Assembly: GCA_021845555.1 (NCBI GenBank) | Contig: JAJZVS010000123.1 | Coordinates: 1 to 9,693 of the forward strand | From: Pseudomonadota bacterium | GTDB lineage: Bacteria > Pseudomonadota > Alphaproteobacteria > Acetobacterales > Acetobacteraceae | Direction: 5' to 3' | Length of the DNA: 9,693 nt | Shown: piece by piece, positions 1 through 5,572 of the stretch | Position numbering within the stretch: position 1 is the first letter of the stretch | Layout of the letters: each line of letters opens with the position of its first letter | Notes under the pieces: model-generated | What the model was told of the DNA's origin: nothing | The model's database searches: none | The model's input: the letters and a program-made list of their open reading frames with translations, nothing else | Program-made: the position numbers and the translations under genes

Positions 1-24
1 TCTGACCGCCACTCCCGCCGCCGG

Positions 25-981
25 CTACCGCACCCTGCGGAACTTGTGCAGGCTGCGCAGGTTGTCCGGGCGCGGCACGCCGGGGTGCGTGGTCGGCCAG
101 TTGGTCCAGGACACTTCGCCCACGTAAAGATCGCCGTGCGAATCCACGGTCAGCCCGTGCGGCGCCATGAACTCGGTCGGGCCGGAGCCGGAATGCAGCC
201 CGCCGATCCGGCCGATCCGCTTGCCGGTGTGATCGACGATGCTGATGCGTGGCCCGAGATTGGGCATGTTCAGATTGACCGGCATCCCGGGCCCGAGTTC
301 GCCGATGTAGCAGATAGGGCACTTGCCGGGCGGCATGAATAGTCCGCAGGGGCGGTGCAGGTTGTTCCACTGCGCCTGGTAGCGTCCCTTGCCGTCGAAC
401 ACCTGCACCCGGTGGTTCTCCCGGTCCGCGACATAGACCCAGCCGTCGCCGTCGCAGGTGATGTTGTGGACGATATTGAACTCGCCGGGATCGGTGCCCG
501 GTCCGCCCCAGGAGAACAGCAGCTTGCCGTCGGGGGCGAATTTATGCACGCGCGAATTGCCGTAGCCGTCGGAGACGTAGATGTCGCCTTCGGGGGACAG
601 CGCGGTATGGGTGCAGCGGTGGAACGGCTCGCCGCTCATGTAGGGAGCCGGCTTGCCGGGGATGCCGAGGGTCATCAGCACCTTGCCGTCCAGCGTGCAT
701 TGGCGCACCGAATGATCGCCGTCGTCGGTGAGCCAGATCGTATCGTCGGGCGCCATGTGCAGCCCGTGCGCGCGGGGATAGACGCCCTCGCCCCAGGAGC
801 GCAGGAAATTGCCGTCGCGGTCGAACACGATCATCGGGTGCTCGCCGCGGTTGAAGACATAGACGTTGTCGTTGCGATCGACACCGACCGAGCCGATTTC
901 CTTGAACGACCAGCCTGGCGGCAGTTTCGCCCAGTTCTCCACCGGCTCGTAGACGTACTCGCCGCTTCCCGTGGTGACCAT
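25..981 (-). CDS. NHL-repeat beta-propeller, peptidyl-alpha-hydroxyglycine alpha-amidating lyase (PAL)-like protein
   Basis: The product is 318 aa. I chose the ATG at 981 because GGGGGA lies 8 nt upstream; the frame is open back to 1107, but that extension is low-complexity and looks spurious. Repeated blades (consensus like DxxGNxYVxDxxNxRVxxFxxDG) cover roughly residues 28-315, giving a six-bladed NHL propeller. Several blades resemble eukaryotic PAL closely: FNRGEH (43-48), SDGYGNSR (137-144), DRENHRVQVF (186-195) and PHGLTV (274-279). From memory of the PAL structure, R45, Y140 and R187 or R191 would match catalytic Arg/Tyr/Arg, and H72, H172 and H275 the zinc histidines. PAL cleaves peptidyl-alpha-hydroxyglycine to an amidated peptide and glyoxylate. 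No signal peptide and no monooxygenase (PHM) partner are visible, so the protein is probably cytoplasmic with an unknown substrate. It lies 73 bp downstream of the tRNA methyltransferase gene, on the same strand. The fold is near certain; the enzymatic role is inferred. Confidence 0.85.
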   Translation of the reverse strand: MVTTGSGEYVYEPVENWAKLPPGWSFKEIGSVGVDRNDNVYVFNRGEHPMIVFDRDGNFLRSWGEGVYPRAHGLHMAPDDTIWLTDDGDHSVRQCTLDGKVLMTLGIPGKPAPYMSGEPFHRCTHTALSPEGDIYVSDGYGNSRVHKFAPDGKLLFSWGGPGTDPGEFNIVHNITCDGDGWVYVADRENHRVQVFDGKGRYQAQWNNLHRPCGLFMPPGKCPICYIGELGPGMPVNLNMPNLGPRISIVDHTGKRIGRIGGLHSGSGPTEFMAPHGLTVDSHGDLYVGEVSWTNWPTTHPGVPRPDNLRSLHKFRRVR

Positions 982-1054
982 GCTGTGTTTCCCCCGTTTG
1001 GTGCCGATCGGTGGGAAGCTTGTCACGAGCCGCGACGGGGTGCCAGGGGCAGGC

Positions 1055-1516
1055 TCAGCGCGTGCGGTGCGGGCCGAGCCAGCCCATCCGCGCCTGCGGT
1101 TCGGCATCGACGCTGGGCAAATAGGGCTTCACGTCGATCAGCGGCGTGCCGTCCAGGCAATCGAGGTAGCGCACCAGCAGCGTGTCCCCGCCCTCGATCC
1201 CCTCGAACGCGACCACCGAAAGCCCGATCGGGTTGGGTCGCGCCGGGGAGCGGGTGGCGAACAGCCCGCGTTCCTTGGTGTCGAAGGGCGGGGTGAACAC
1301 CAATTTCGGCGCGCGGCCACGGTGCAGCCAATAGAGCAGGATCAGGTGGCTGAACCCGTCCAGGCTTTTCAGCCCGGGGGCAAATTCCGGCAGCAGGCGC
1401 ACGCGGCAGAGCGGCGGCGGATCGGGCTGGCGGCCGTTGCGCGGGCATTCGTCCAGCGTGCGGAACGGGGTGGCGATGGTGCCGATCGGGTGCAGGGAGA
1501 AGGTTTCGTCGCTCAC
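1055..1516 (-). CDS. trmO: TrmO/TsaA-family tRNA (adenine-N6)-methyltransferase, short form
   Basis: The product is 153 aa. Translation starts at a GTG (1516) whose first bases overlap the TGA of the upstream hydrolase gene (GTGA), which implies translational coupling. The family uses SAM to methylate t6A37 of tRNA to m6t6A. Hallmarks seen are HPIGTIATPF (9-18), the dimer-core stretch DGFSHLILLYWLHR (53-66), the signature FATRSPARPNPIGLS (86-100) and GTPLIDVKPY (123-132). The length matches the single-domain archaeal-type TsaA proteins and lacks the C-terminal domain of E. coli TrmO (about 235 aa), so tRNA recognition may differ. Cytoplasmic. Family assignment is firm; the exact substrate is inferred. 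Its coupling to a persulfide-dioxygenase-like gene is unexplained. Confidence 0.9.
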   Translation of the reverse strand: MSDETFSLHPIGTIATPFRTLDECPRNGRQPDPPPLCRVRLLPEFAPGLKSLDGFSHLILLYWLHRGRAPKLVFTPPFDTKERGLFATRSPARPNPIGLSVVAFEGIEGGDTLLVRYLDCLDGTPLIDVKPYLPSVDAEPQARMGWLGPHRTR

Positions 1517-2388
1517 AGCACGTTCACCGGGATTTGCAGATAGCGCACGCCGTTGGCCGCCGGCGGCGGCAGTTCGCCGGCACGGATGTTCACCTGCACG
1601 GCGGGGATCATCAGCACGGGCATGGACAGCGTCCGGTCGCGCGCGGTGCGCAGCGCGACGAATTCGGCCTCGGTGATGCCGTCGTGGATATGGATGTTGG
1701 CGGCGCGCTGTTCGCCCACCGTGGTTTCCCAGGCCGCCGGGCGGCCGCCGGGGCGGTAGTCGTGGCAGATGAACATGCGGGTTTCCTTGGGCAGCGCCAG
1801 GATGCGGCGGATCGAGCGGTACAGCGTGGCGGGGTCGCCGCCGGGGAAGTCGCAGCGCGCGGTGCCGGAATCGGGCATGAACAGCGTGTCGCCGACGAAC
1901 ACCGCGTCGCCGATCAGGTAGGACACGCAGGCCGGCGTGTGGCCGGGCGTGTGCAGGACGCGCGCCGGGACGGTGCCGAGGGCGAAGGCTTCGTCGTCGG
2001 CGAAACGGCGGTCGAACTGGCTGCCGTCCGGGTGGAAGTCGCGCTCGAAGGCGAACATGTCCTTGAAGCTGCGCTGCACCGCGTCGATCCGCGCGCCGAT
2101 GCCGCTTTGTCCGCCGAGGGCGTGGCGCACGTGCGGCATGCCGGAGAGGTGGTCGGCGTGGACATGGGTTTCCAGCAGCCATTCGACGCGGACGCCGGTT
2201 TCGCGGACGCGGGCGATCAGCGCGTCGGCCGAGCGCGTGCCGGTGCGGGCGGCTTTCGGGTCGTAGTCGAGCACCGGGTCGATCACCGCGGCGGCGCCGG
2301 TGGCGGGGTCGGTCACCAGATAGGTGACGGTGCCGGTGTCCGGGTCGTGGAAGGCTTCAACGGTGGGGAGGGGGTGGGAGAGAGACAT
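1513..2388 (-). CDS. MBL-fold metallo-hydrolase, persulfide dioxygenase (ETHE1/Blh)-like
   Basis: The product is 291 aa. The ATG at 2388 has GGGGA about 7 nt upstream. Motifs in order: ETHVHADHLSG (73-83, the HxHxDH motif), DGSQFDRRF (121-129), LHTPGHTPAC (145-154), GDTLFMPDSGTARCDFPGGD (166-185) and ICHDYRPGGR (207-216). By analogy with ETHE1, H75, H150 and D167 would bind a single iron. The GTARCDFPGGD stretch is typical of bacterial persulfide dioxygenases, which oxidise glutathione persulfide to sulfite and GSH, rather than of glyoxalase II. No rhodanese or DUF442 domain is fused. The gene diverges from an arsR-type regulator, as in bigR/blh-like loci, and is first in a leftward unit with trmO and the PAL-like gene. 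Cytoplasmic. The alternative is a generic thiol-ester hydrolase. Confidence 0.88.
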   Translation of the reverse strand: MSLSHPLPTVEAFHDPDTGTVTYLVTDPATGAAAVIDPVLDYDPKAARTGTRSADALIARVRETGVRVEWLLETHVHADHLSGMPHVRHALGGQSGIGARIDAVQRSFKDMFAFERDFHPDGSQFDRRFADDEAFALGTVPARVLHTPGHTPACVSYLIGDAVFVGDTLFMPDSGTARCDFPGGDPATLYRSIRRILALPKETRMFICHDYRPGGRPAAWETTVGEQRAANIHIHDGITEAEFVALRTARDRTLSMPVLMIPAVQVNIRAGELPPPAANGVRYLQIPVNVL

Positions 2389-2414
2389 GCCAAGTCCCCG
2401 GTGGTTCGGGGGAA

Positions 2415-2443
2415 AGCATACTCCATCCTGGGCGTGCCCGGAA
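2415..2443 (-). promoter_or_regulatory. candidate promoter of the leftward MBL-trmO-PAL unit
   Basis: Reading leftwards, TTCCGG (2443-2438) and TATGCT (2420-2415) are separated by 17 bp, a weak sigma70-like match. The -10 box would lie about 27 bp before the ATG at 2388, leaving room for the GGGGA ribosome site. It is the best candidate in the 133-bp divergent region, but the -35 match is poor, so confidence is low. Confidence 0.3.
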
Positions 2444-2485
2444 ATGACGTCCCGCCGATGCGATGGGGCGATCCTGCGCCAGCAC

Positions 2486-2514
2486 TTGCGCCAATGCGCA
2501 TAGCCGCATATATT
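2486..2514 (+). promoter_or_regulatory. arsR promoter, nearly leaderless
   Basis: TTGCGC (2486-2491) and TATATT (2509-2514) are separated by 17 bp, a good sigma70-type match inside GC-rich DNA. Transcription would start about 6-7 nt after the -10 box, at roughly 2520-2521, while the arsR ATG is at 2522. The mRNA would therefore have almost no 5' leader. This fits the absence of a convincing Shine-Dalgarno sequence (only GGGCGG lies just upstream). The site is inferred from sequence only. Confidence 0.5.
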
Positions 2515-2516
2515 GG
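2491..2516. promoter_or_regulatory. candidate ArsR operator (12-2-12 imperfect inverted repeat)
   Basis: The 26-bp segment has perfect outer arms CCAAT (2491-2495) and ATTGG (2512-2516). Inside are the 8-bp palindrome ATGCGCAT (2494-2501) and an ATATAT (2508-2513). Total span and layout match the 12-2-12 operators of the SmtB/ArsR family, although only the outer five positions of each arm are strictly symmetric. It covers the promoter spacer and -10 box of arsR, so bound repressor would block transcription. A second reading is the direct repeat CGCATA (2497-2502 and 2505-2510). Confidence 0.4.
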
Positions 2517-2521
2517 GCGGC

Positions 2522-2830
2522 ATGGACACGCCCATCGCCCTCCTCTCGGCCATCGCCGAACCAACCCGCCTCGCGGCGCTGCGCATCCTCTGGGATGGCG
2601 GGGAGCATTGCGTCTGCGAGCTCATGGGCCGCCTCGGCGCGACCCAGTCGCGCATGTCCCGCCACATGGCCGCGTTGAAGGCGGTTGGCCTGGTGACGGA
2701 CCGGCGGGACGCGCAATGGGTGCGCTATCGCCGCAACCAGGCCGTTCCGCCCTCCCTCGCGGCGGTGATCGACGCCGTCATGGCGGTGTCGCCGGAGCAG
2801 GGGCCCGAGCAGGAAAGAAAAGCCGCATGA
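2522..2830 (+). CDS. ArsR/SmtB-family metalloregulatory repressor
   Basis: The product is 102 aa, the usual size for the family. I start it at the ATG at 2522; an upstream in-frame TTG at 2513 lies inside the -10 box and operator. The winged helix-turn-helix is clear: AEPTRLAALRIL (12-23), then HCVCELMGRLGATQSRMSRHMAALKAVGLV (about 29-58), then the wing RRDAQWVRYR (61-70). C30 and C32 form the CVC motif in the DNA-recognition helix region, matching the As(III)/Sb(III)-binding CxC of E. coli ArsR (ELCVCDL), but there is no third nearby cysteine. The BigR/SqrR persulfide sensors use a widely spaced cysteine pair instead, so a metalloid ligand is the better guess. Its TGA overlaps the ATG of the permease gene (ATGA). 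Expected to autoregulate through the 2491-2516 site. Confidence 0.93.
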   Translation: MDTPIALLSAIAEPTRLAALRILWDGGEHCVCELMGRLGATQSRMSRHMAALKAVGLVTDRRDAQWVRYRRNQAVPPSLAAVIDAVMAVSPEQGPEQERKAA

Positions 2831-3882
2831 GCCTGCACCTGAGCGCGGAGCACCCGCGCACGCCTGGTGCCGCCGCCTGGATCGGCGGCACCGTCGCCGC
2901 GATCGTCGCGTGGTTCGCGATCTACTGGCAGCTCGAATCCGTATCCGACTGGCTGGTCGCCCGGCTACCCATCGCCCCGGATGGGCACCTCTACGAGGCG
3001 CTGCAATTCTTCTTCTTCGATACGCCCAAAGTGCTGATGCTGCTGGCGCTGGTGGTGTTCCTGATGGGCTTGGTGCGCAGCTTCTTCTCGCCCGAGCGCA
3101 CCCGCGCCTTCCTGGCGGGCAAGCGCGAGGGGCTGGGCAATGTCGCCGCCGCCACGCTCGGCATCGTCACCCCGTTCTGCTCCTGCTCGGCGGTGCCGCT
3201 GTTCGTCGGCTTTGTTTCCGCCGGCGTGCCGCTGGGGGTCACGTTCTCTTTCCTGATCGCCTCGCCGATGATCAACGAGGTGGCGCTGGGGCTGCTGTTC
3301 GCGCTGGTCGGCTGGCAGGTGGCGCTGATCTATCTGGTGTTCGGCCTCGCCGTGGCGATCGTCGCCGGCGCGGTGATCGGCCGGTTGCATCTGGAAGGCT
3401 GGCTGGAACCCTGGGTGCGCGCGCTGCGCGCCGGCGCGGTGGACCTGCCGATCGATCGCCTCAGCGCCGTCGAGCGCATCCACGCCGGTATCGAGGCGCT
3501 GCGCGACATCTTCGGTCGGGTGTGGCTGTGGCTCATCCTCGGCATCGCCGCCGGGGCCTTCATCCACGGCTTCGTGCCGGCGGACATGCTGCGCGCCGTG
3601 ATGGGCGCGCGTCACTGGTGGGCGGTGCCGGCCGCGGTGCTGATCGGCGTGCCGATCTATTCCAACGCCGCCGGCATCATTCCGGTGGTCACCGCCCTGC
3701 TCGGCAAGGGTGCGGCTCTCGGCACCGTGCTCGCCTTCATGATGGCGGTCACCGCGCTGTCCGCGCCGGAGACGATCATTCTGCGCAAGGTGCTGTCGCT
3801 GCGACTGATCGCGGTGTTCGTCGGGGTGGTCACCGTCGGGATCATGGCGGTCGGCTTCCTGTTCAACGCTCTGTTCACCTGA
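2827..3882 (+). CDS. Permease of the ArsP_1/YraQ family (PF03773, former DUF318)
   Basis: The product is 351 aa and starts at the ATG overlapping the arsR stop, implying translational coupling. About eight hydrophobic segments are visible: roughly 18-36, 66-86, 105-130, 134-160, 163-187, 232-250, 266-292 and 296-345 (the last probably two or three helices). Family signatures are TPFCSCSAVPLFVGF (115-129) with the C118/C120 pair, SPMINEVAL (146-154), GVPIYSNAAGIIPVV (274-288) and SAPETIILRKVL (312-323). Characterised relatives include ArsP, which exports trivalent organoarsenicals, but most YraQ-type members have no known substrate. The upstream CVC-type ArsR and downstream CxxC protein support a soft-metalloid or thiol-reactive substrate. 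Inner membrane. Family is firm, substrate is inferred. Confidence 0.9.
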   Translation: MSLHLSAEHPRTPGAAAWIGGTVAAIVAWFAIYWQLESVSDWLVARLPIAPDGHLYEALQFFFFDTPKVLMLLALVVFLMGLVRSFFSPERTRAFLAGKREGLGNVAAATLGIVTPFCSCSAVPLFVGFVSAGVPLGVTFSFLIASPMINEVALGLLFALVGWQVALIYLVFGLAVAIVAGAVIGRLHLEGWLEPWVRALRAGAVDLPIDRLSAVERIHAGIEALRDIFGRVWLWLILGIAAGAFIHGFVPADMLRAVMGARHWWAVPAAVLIGVPIYSNAAGIIPVVTALLGKGAALGTVLAFMMAVTALSAPETIILRKVLSLRLIAVFVGVVTVGIMAVGFLFNALFT

Positions 3883-3886
3883 AACC

Positions 3887-3892
3887 AGGAGA
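3887..3892 (+). promoter_or_regulatory. ribosome binding site of the thioredoxin-like gene
   Basis: AGGAGA sits 6 nt before the ATG at 3899, in the 16-bp gap after the permease stop. It is the strongest Shine-Dalgarno sequence in this operon and contrasts with the nearly leaderless arsR, suggesting independent, efficient initiation of the small redox protein. Confidence 0.7.
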
Positions 3893-3898
3893 CTATCC

Positions 3899-4135
3899 AT
3901 GAAGGACGTCAAGGTTCTCGGCCCCGGCTGCAAACGCTGCGTCGCGACGGCCGATCTGGTACGCGCCGAGGCGGAACGGCTGGGTATTCCGGTGCAGCTG
4001 GAAAAGGTGACCGACTACGCGGAGATCGCGCGCTACGGCATTGCCGCCACCCCGGGCCTCGTGATCGACGGCAAGGTGGTGCATGCGGGCGGGCTGCCCA
4101 AGGCGGAAGATCTCGCCCGCTGGCTGGCCGCCTGA
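3899..4135 (+). CDS. Small thioredoxin-like redox-active disulfide protein (Thioredoxin_3 type)
   Basis: The product is 78 aa with a glutaredoxin/thioredoxin mini-fold. KVLGPGCKRC (5-14) carries the redox pair C11/C14, and ATPGLVIDGKVV (50-61) carries the expected cis-proline P52. This matches archaeal and bacterial 'redox-active disulfide protein 2' (PF13192). Such proteins often follow PF03773 permeases, probably handling thiol-bound substrate or keeping the permease or regulator cysteines reduced; that role is an inference. There is no signal peptide, so it is cytoplasmic. It is the third gene of the arsR operon, 16 bp after the permease. Confidence 0.9.
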   Translation: MKDVKVLGPGCKRCVATADLVRAEAERLGIPVQLEKVTDYAEIARYGIAATPGLVIDGKVVHAGGLPKAEDLARWLAA

Positions 4136-4202
4136 CCAGGGGGCCGTGGCGGGGACCGGGGCGGGGGCCGGCGCCTGGCGGCAACGATGCCGGCGGTCTG
4201 AA
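4136..4202. other. convergent intergenic gap
   Basis: This 67-bp gap separates the stop codons of the convergent thioredoxin-like and dehydrogenase genes. It is G-rich on the plus strand. I see only weak pairings (CCAGG at 4137-4141 with CCTGG at 4174-4178) and no stem followed by a T-run, so no intrinsic terminator can be called for either operon. Confidence 0.5.
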
Positions 4203-5171
4203 TCAGAACCAGTTCGCCTTGTCCACCACGTTCCGCAGCCGCGCCCCCGCCGCGAACGCACGCGCGTTGTCCACCAGAATCCCGAACCGCCGCTCGTCCA
4301 GTTCCGGCCCGTAGCCCGCCGTGTGCGGCGTGATCAGCACGCCCGGCAAGGTCCACAGCGGATGCGCCGCCGGCAGCGGTTCGGTCTCGAATACATCCAG
4401 CCCCGCGCCCGCGATCTCCCCGGCACGCAGCGCTGCCACGAGATCGTCGAGCCGCGTCGTCCGCCCCCGCCCGATATTGATGAAGAACGCGCCGCGCTTC
4501 ATGCGGCGGAACCGCGCGCGGTCCATGAACCCCTCGGTCGCCGGCGTGTGCGGCACCGTCAGGATCACGAAATCCGCCTGCCCCAGCAGCCCGTCCAGCG
4601 CCTCGGCCGGGTGCAGCGCCGCCACGCCAGGCGGGCAGTCGGTGCGGCGCGCGTCGGTGGCGATCACCCGCGCGCCGAACGCGGCCAGCAGCCGCGCCGC
4701 CTCGGCGCCGATTCCGCCCAGCCCCACGATCAGCGCGGTCGCGGCCGGCAGGTGGATCACACCGGTATCCAGCGGCCGCGGGCGCCATGTCCGTTGCGCC
4801 TGCAACGGCAGGTAGGTGTGGAAATCGCGCGCGAAGGCCAGAACGTAGGCCAGGATATGCGCGCCGATATGGTCGTTGTAGATCTCGCGCATGTTGGTCA
4901 CCACCGCCGGGTGCGCGACCAGTTCCGGCGAGTAGTAGCCCGCCGGCGGCGCGGCCTGCGGCGCCTGCAACCAGCGCAGCCGCGCAGCGCGCGCCAGCAG
5001 CCCCGGCGTCGGCACGCCGTAGGCGGCGTCCGCGCCGGCGATCGCCGCTTGCGCCTCGGCTTCGGTCTCCGCGACCGCCACCTGCGCCTCCGGCACCGCG
5101 GCGGCGAGCCGGGCGGCCCAGGCGCGGGTGGTTTCGCTCTGTGGCGGCAGCATCAGGAAGGTGAAGGGCAC
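4203..5171 (-). CDS. D-2-hydroxyacid dehydrogenase, NAD(P)-dependent
   Basis: The product is 322 aa. I start it at the GTG at 5171, which has CGGAGG 9 nt upstream (5186-5181); the farther in-frame GTG at 5204 would place that ribosome site inside the gene. The Rossmann motif GLGGIG is at 150-155, with acidic D173 after the second strand (ATDARR), favouring NAD. The catalytic triad is visible: R235 in NIGRG, E264 in DVFETEP and H283 in TPHTAGYG. Family members reduce 2-keto acids such as glyoxylate or hydroxypyruvate to D-2-hydroxy acids; the substrate cannot be read from this sequence. The N-terminal domain is somewhat divergent. It is a single gene, convergent with the arsR operon and divergent from the small lipoprotein gene. 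Cytoplasmic. Confidence 0.9.
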   Translation of the reverse strand: MPFTFLMLPPQSETTRAWAARLAAAVPEAQVAVAETEAEAQAAIAGADAAYGVPTPGLLARAARLRWLQAPQAAPPAGYYSPELVAHPAVVTNMREIYNDHIGAHILAYVLAFARDFHTYLPLQAQRTWRPRPLDTGVIHLPAATALIVGLGGIGAEAARLLAAFGARVIATDARRTDCPPGVAALHPAEALDGLLGQADFVILTVPHTPATEGFMDRARFRRMKRGAFFINIGRGRTTRLDDLVAALRAGEIAGAGLDVFETEPLPAAHPLWTLPGVLITPHTAGYGPELDERRFGILVDNARAFAAGARLRNVVDKANWF

Positions 5172-5248
5172 GAGGGGAATCCTCCGGCGTGGCGGGAACG
5201 TCACGGGCGAGGCTACGCCGCGCGTGGCCCGCCGACCAGAAGCGGGCG

Positions 5249-5278
5249 CCGTTACAATGCCGCAGCGCTTCCGTTACA
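5249..5278 (+). promoter_or_regulatory. candidate promoter/regulator site with 22-bp-spaced direct repeat
   Basis: In the 151-bp divergent gap, CCGTTACA occurs at 5249-5256 and 5271-5278, exactly 22 bp (two helical turns) apart, and GCCGC follows within a couple of bases each time. The first copy overlaps TACAAT (5253-5258), a good -10 box for the lipoprotein gene 65 bp downstream, but I find no convincing -35 box. The spacing suits a tandem activator or response-regulator site. Low confidence. Confidence 0.25.
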
Positions 5279-5322
5279 CGCCGCGCGCAGCCTGGCGGTC
5301 CCGGAACAATGGAGCTCCCGCC

Positions 5323-5493
5323 ATGCGCAAACCCGTCCTGACCCTGCTGGTGCTGCTCGCCGCGGCGCTGCCGCTCGGCGGCTGCGTCGTCGGCGTGCGT
5401 CCGATCGGGCCGCGCGTGGTGATGCGGCCGGGCGCGGTCTGGGTGCCGGCGCATTGGAACGGCTGGCGCTGGATCCCCGGCCACTGGACCTGA
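5323..5493 (+). CDS. small WxPGHW-motif lipoprotein
   Basis: The product is 56 aa. The ATG at 5323 follows GGAG at 5311-5314. The N-terminus has charged MRK, a hydrophobic stretch (residues 5-18) and the lipobox LGGC with C21, so signal peptidase II should give a mature peptide of only 36 residues. Mature residues 40-55 contain W-V-P-A-H-W and W-R-W-I-P-G-H-W, recalling the WxPGHW repeats of small envelope proteins (YXWVPGHW/BcpO-like). No aspartate follows position 2 of the mature protein (C-V-V), consistent with outer-membrane sorting. Function is unknown; an envelope structural or stress role is a guess. The frame is open upstream without a better start. Confidence 0.75.
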   Translation: MRKPVLTLLVLLAAALPLGGCVVGVRPIGPRVVMRPGAVWVPAHWNGWRWIPGHWT

Positions 5494-5572
5494 GTCTCGG
5501 GCTGCGCGCGGCGATCTTCACGCTCCGTTTGCCAACGCGGGCCATGATCGGGCCGGTGGCGATGGAGGTGGC

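Noticed and set aside
982..1107. N-terminal extension of the PAL-like protein
   Set aside because: The extension overlaps the end of trmO, is not a signal peptide and lacks a ribosome site, while the ATG at 981 has a good one.
1534..2826. Long upstream in-frame extension of the permease
   Set aside because: It runs antisense through the MBL gene and through arsR in another frame; the ATG at 2827, coupled to the arsR stop, fits the family length.
2965..3933. 322-codon minus-strand frame opposite the permease
   Set aside because: His/Gln/Arg/Asp-rich shadow of a membrane-protein gene, with no motifs.
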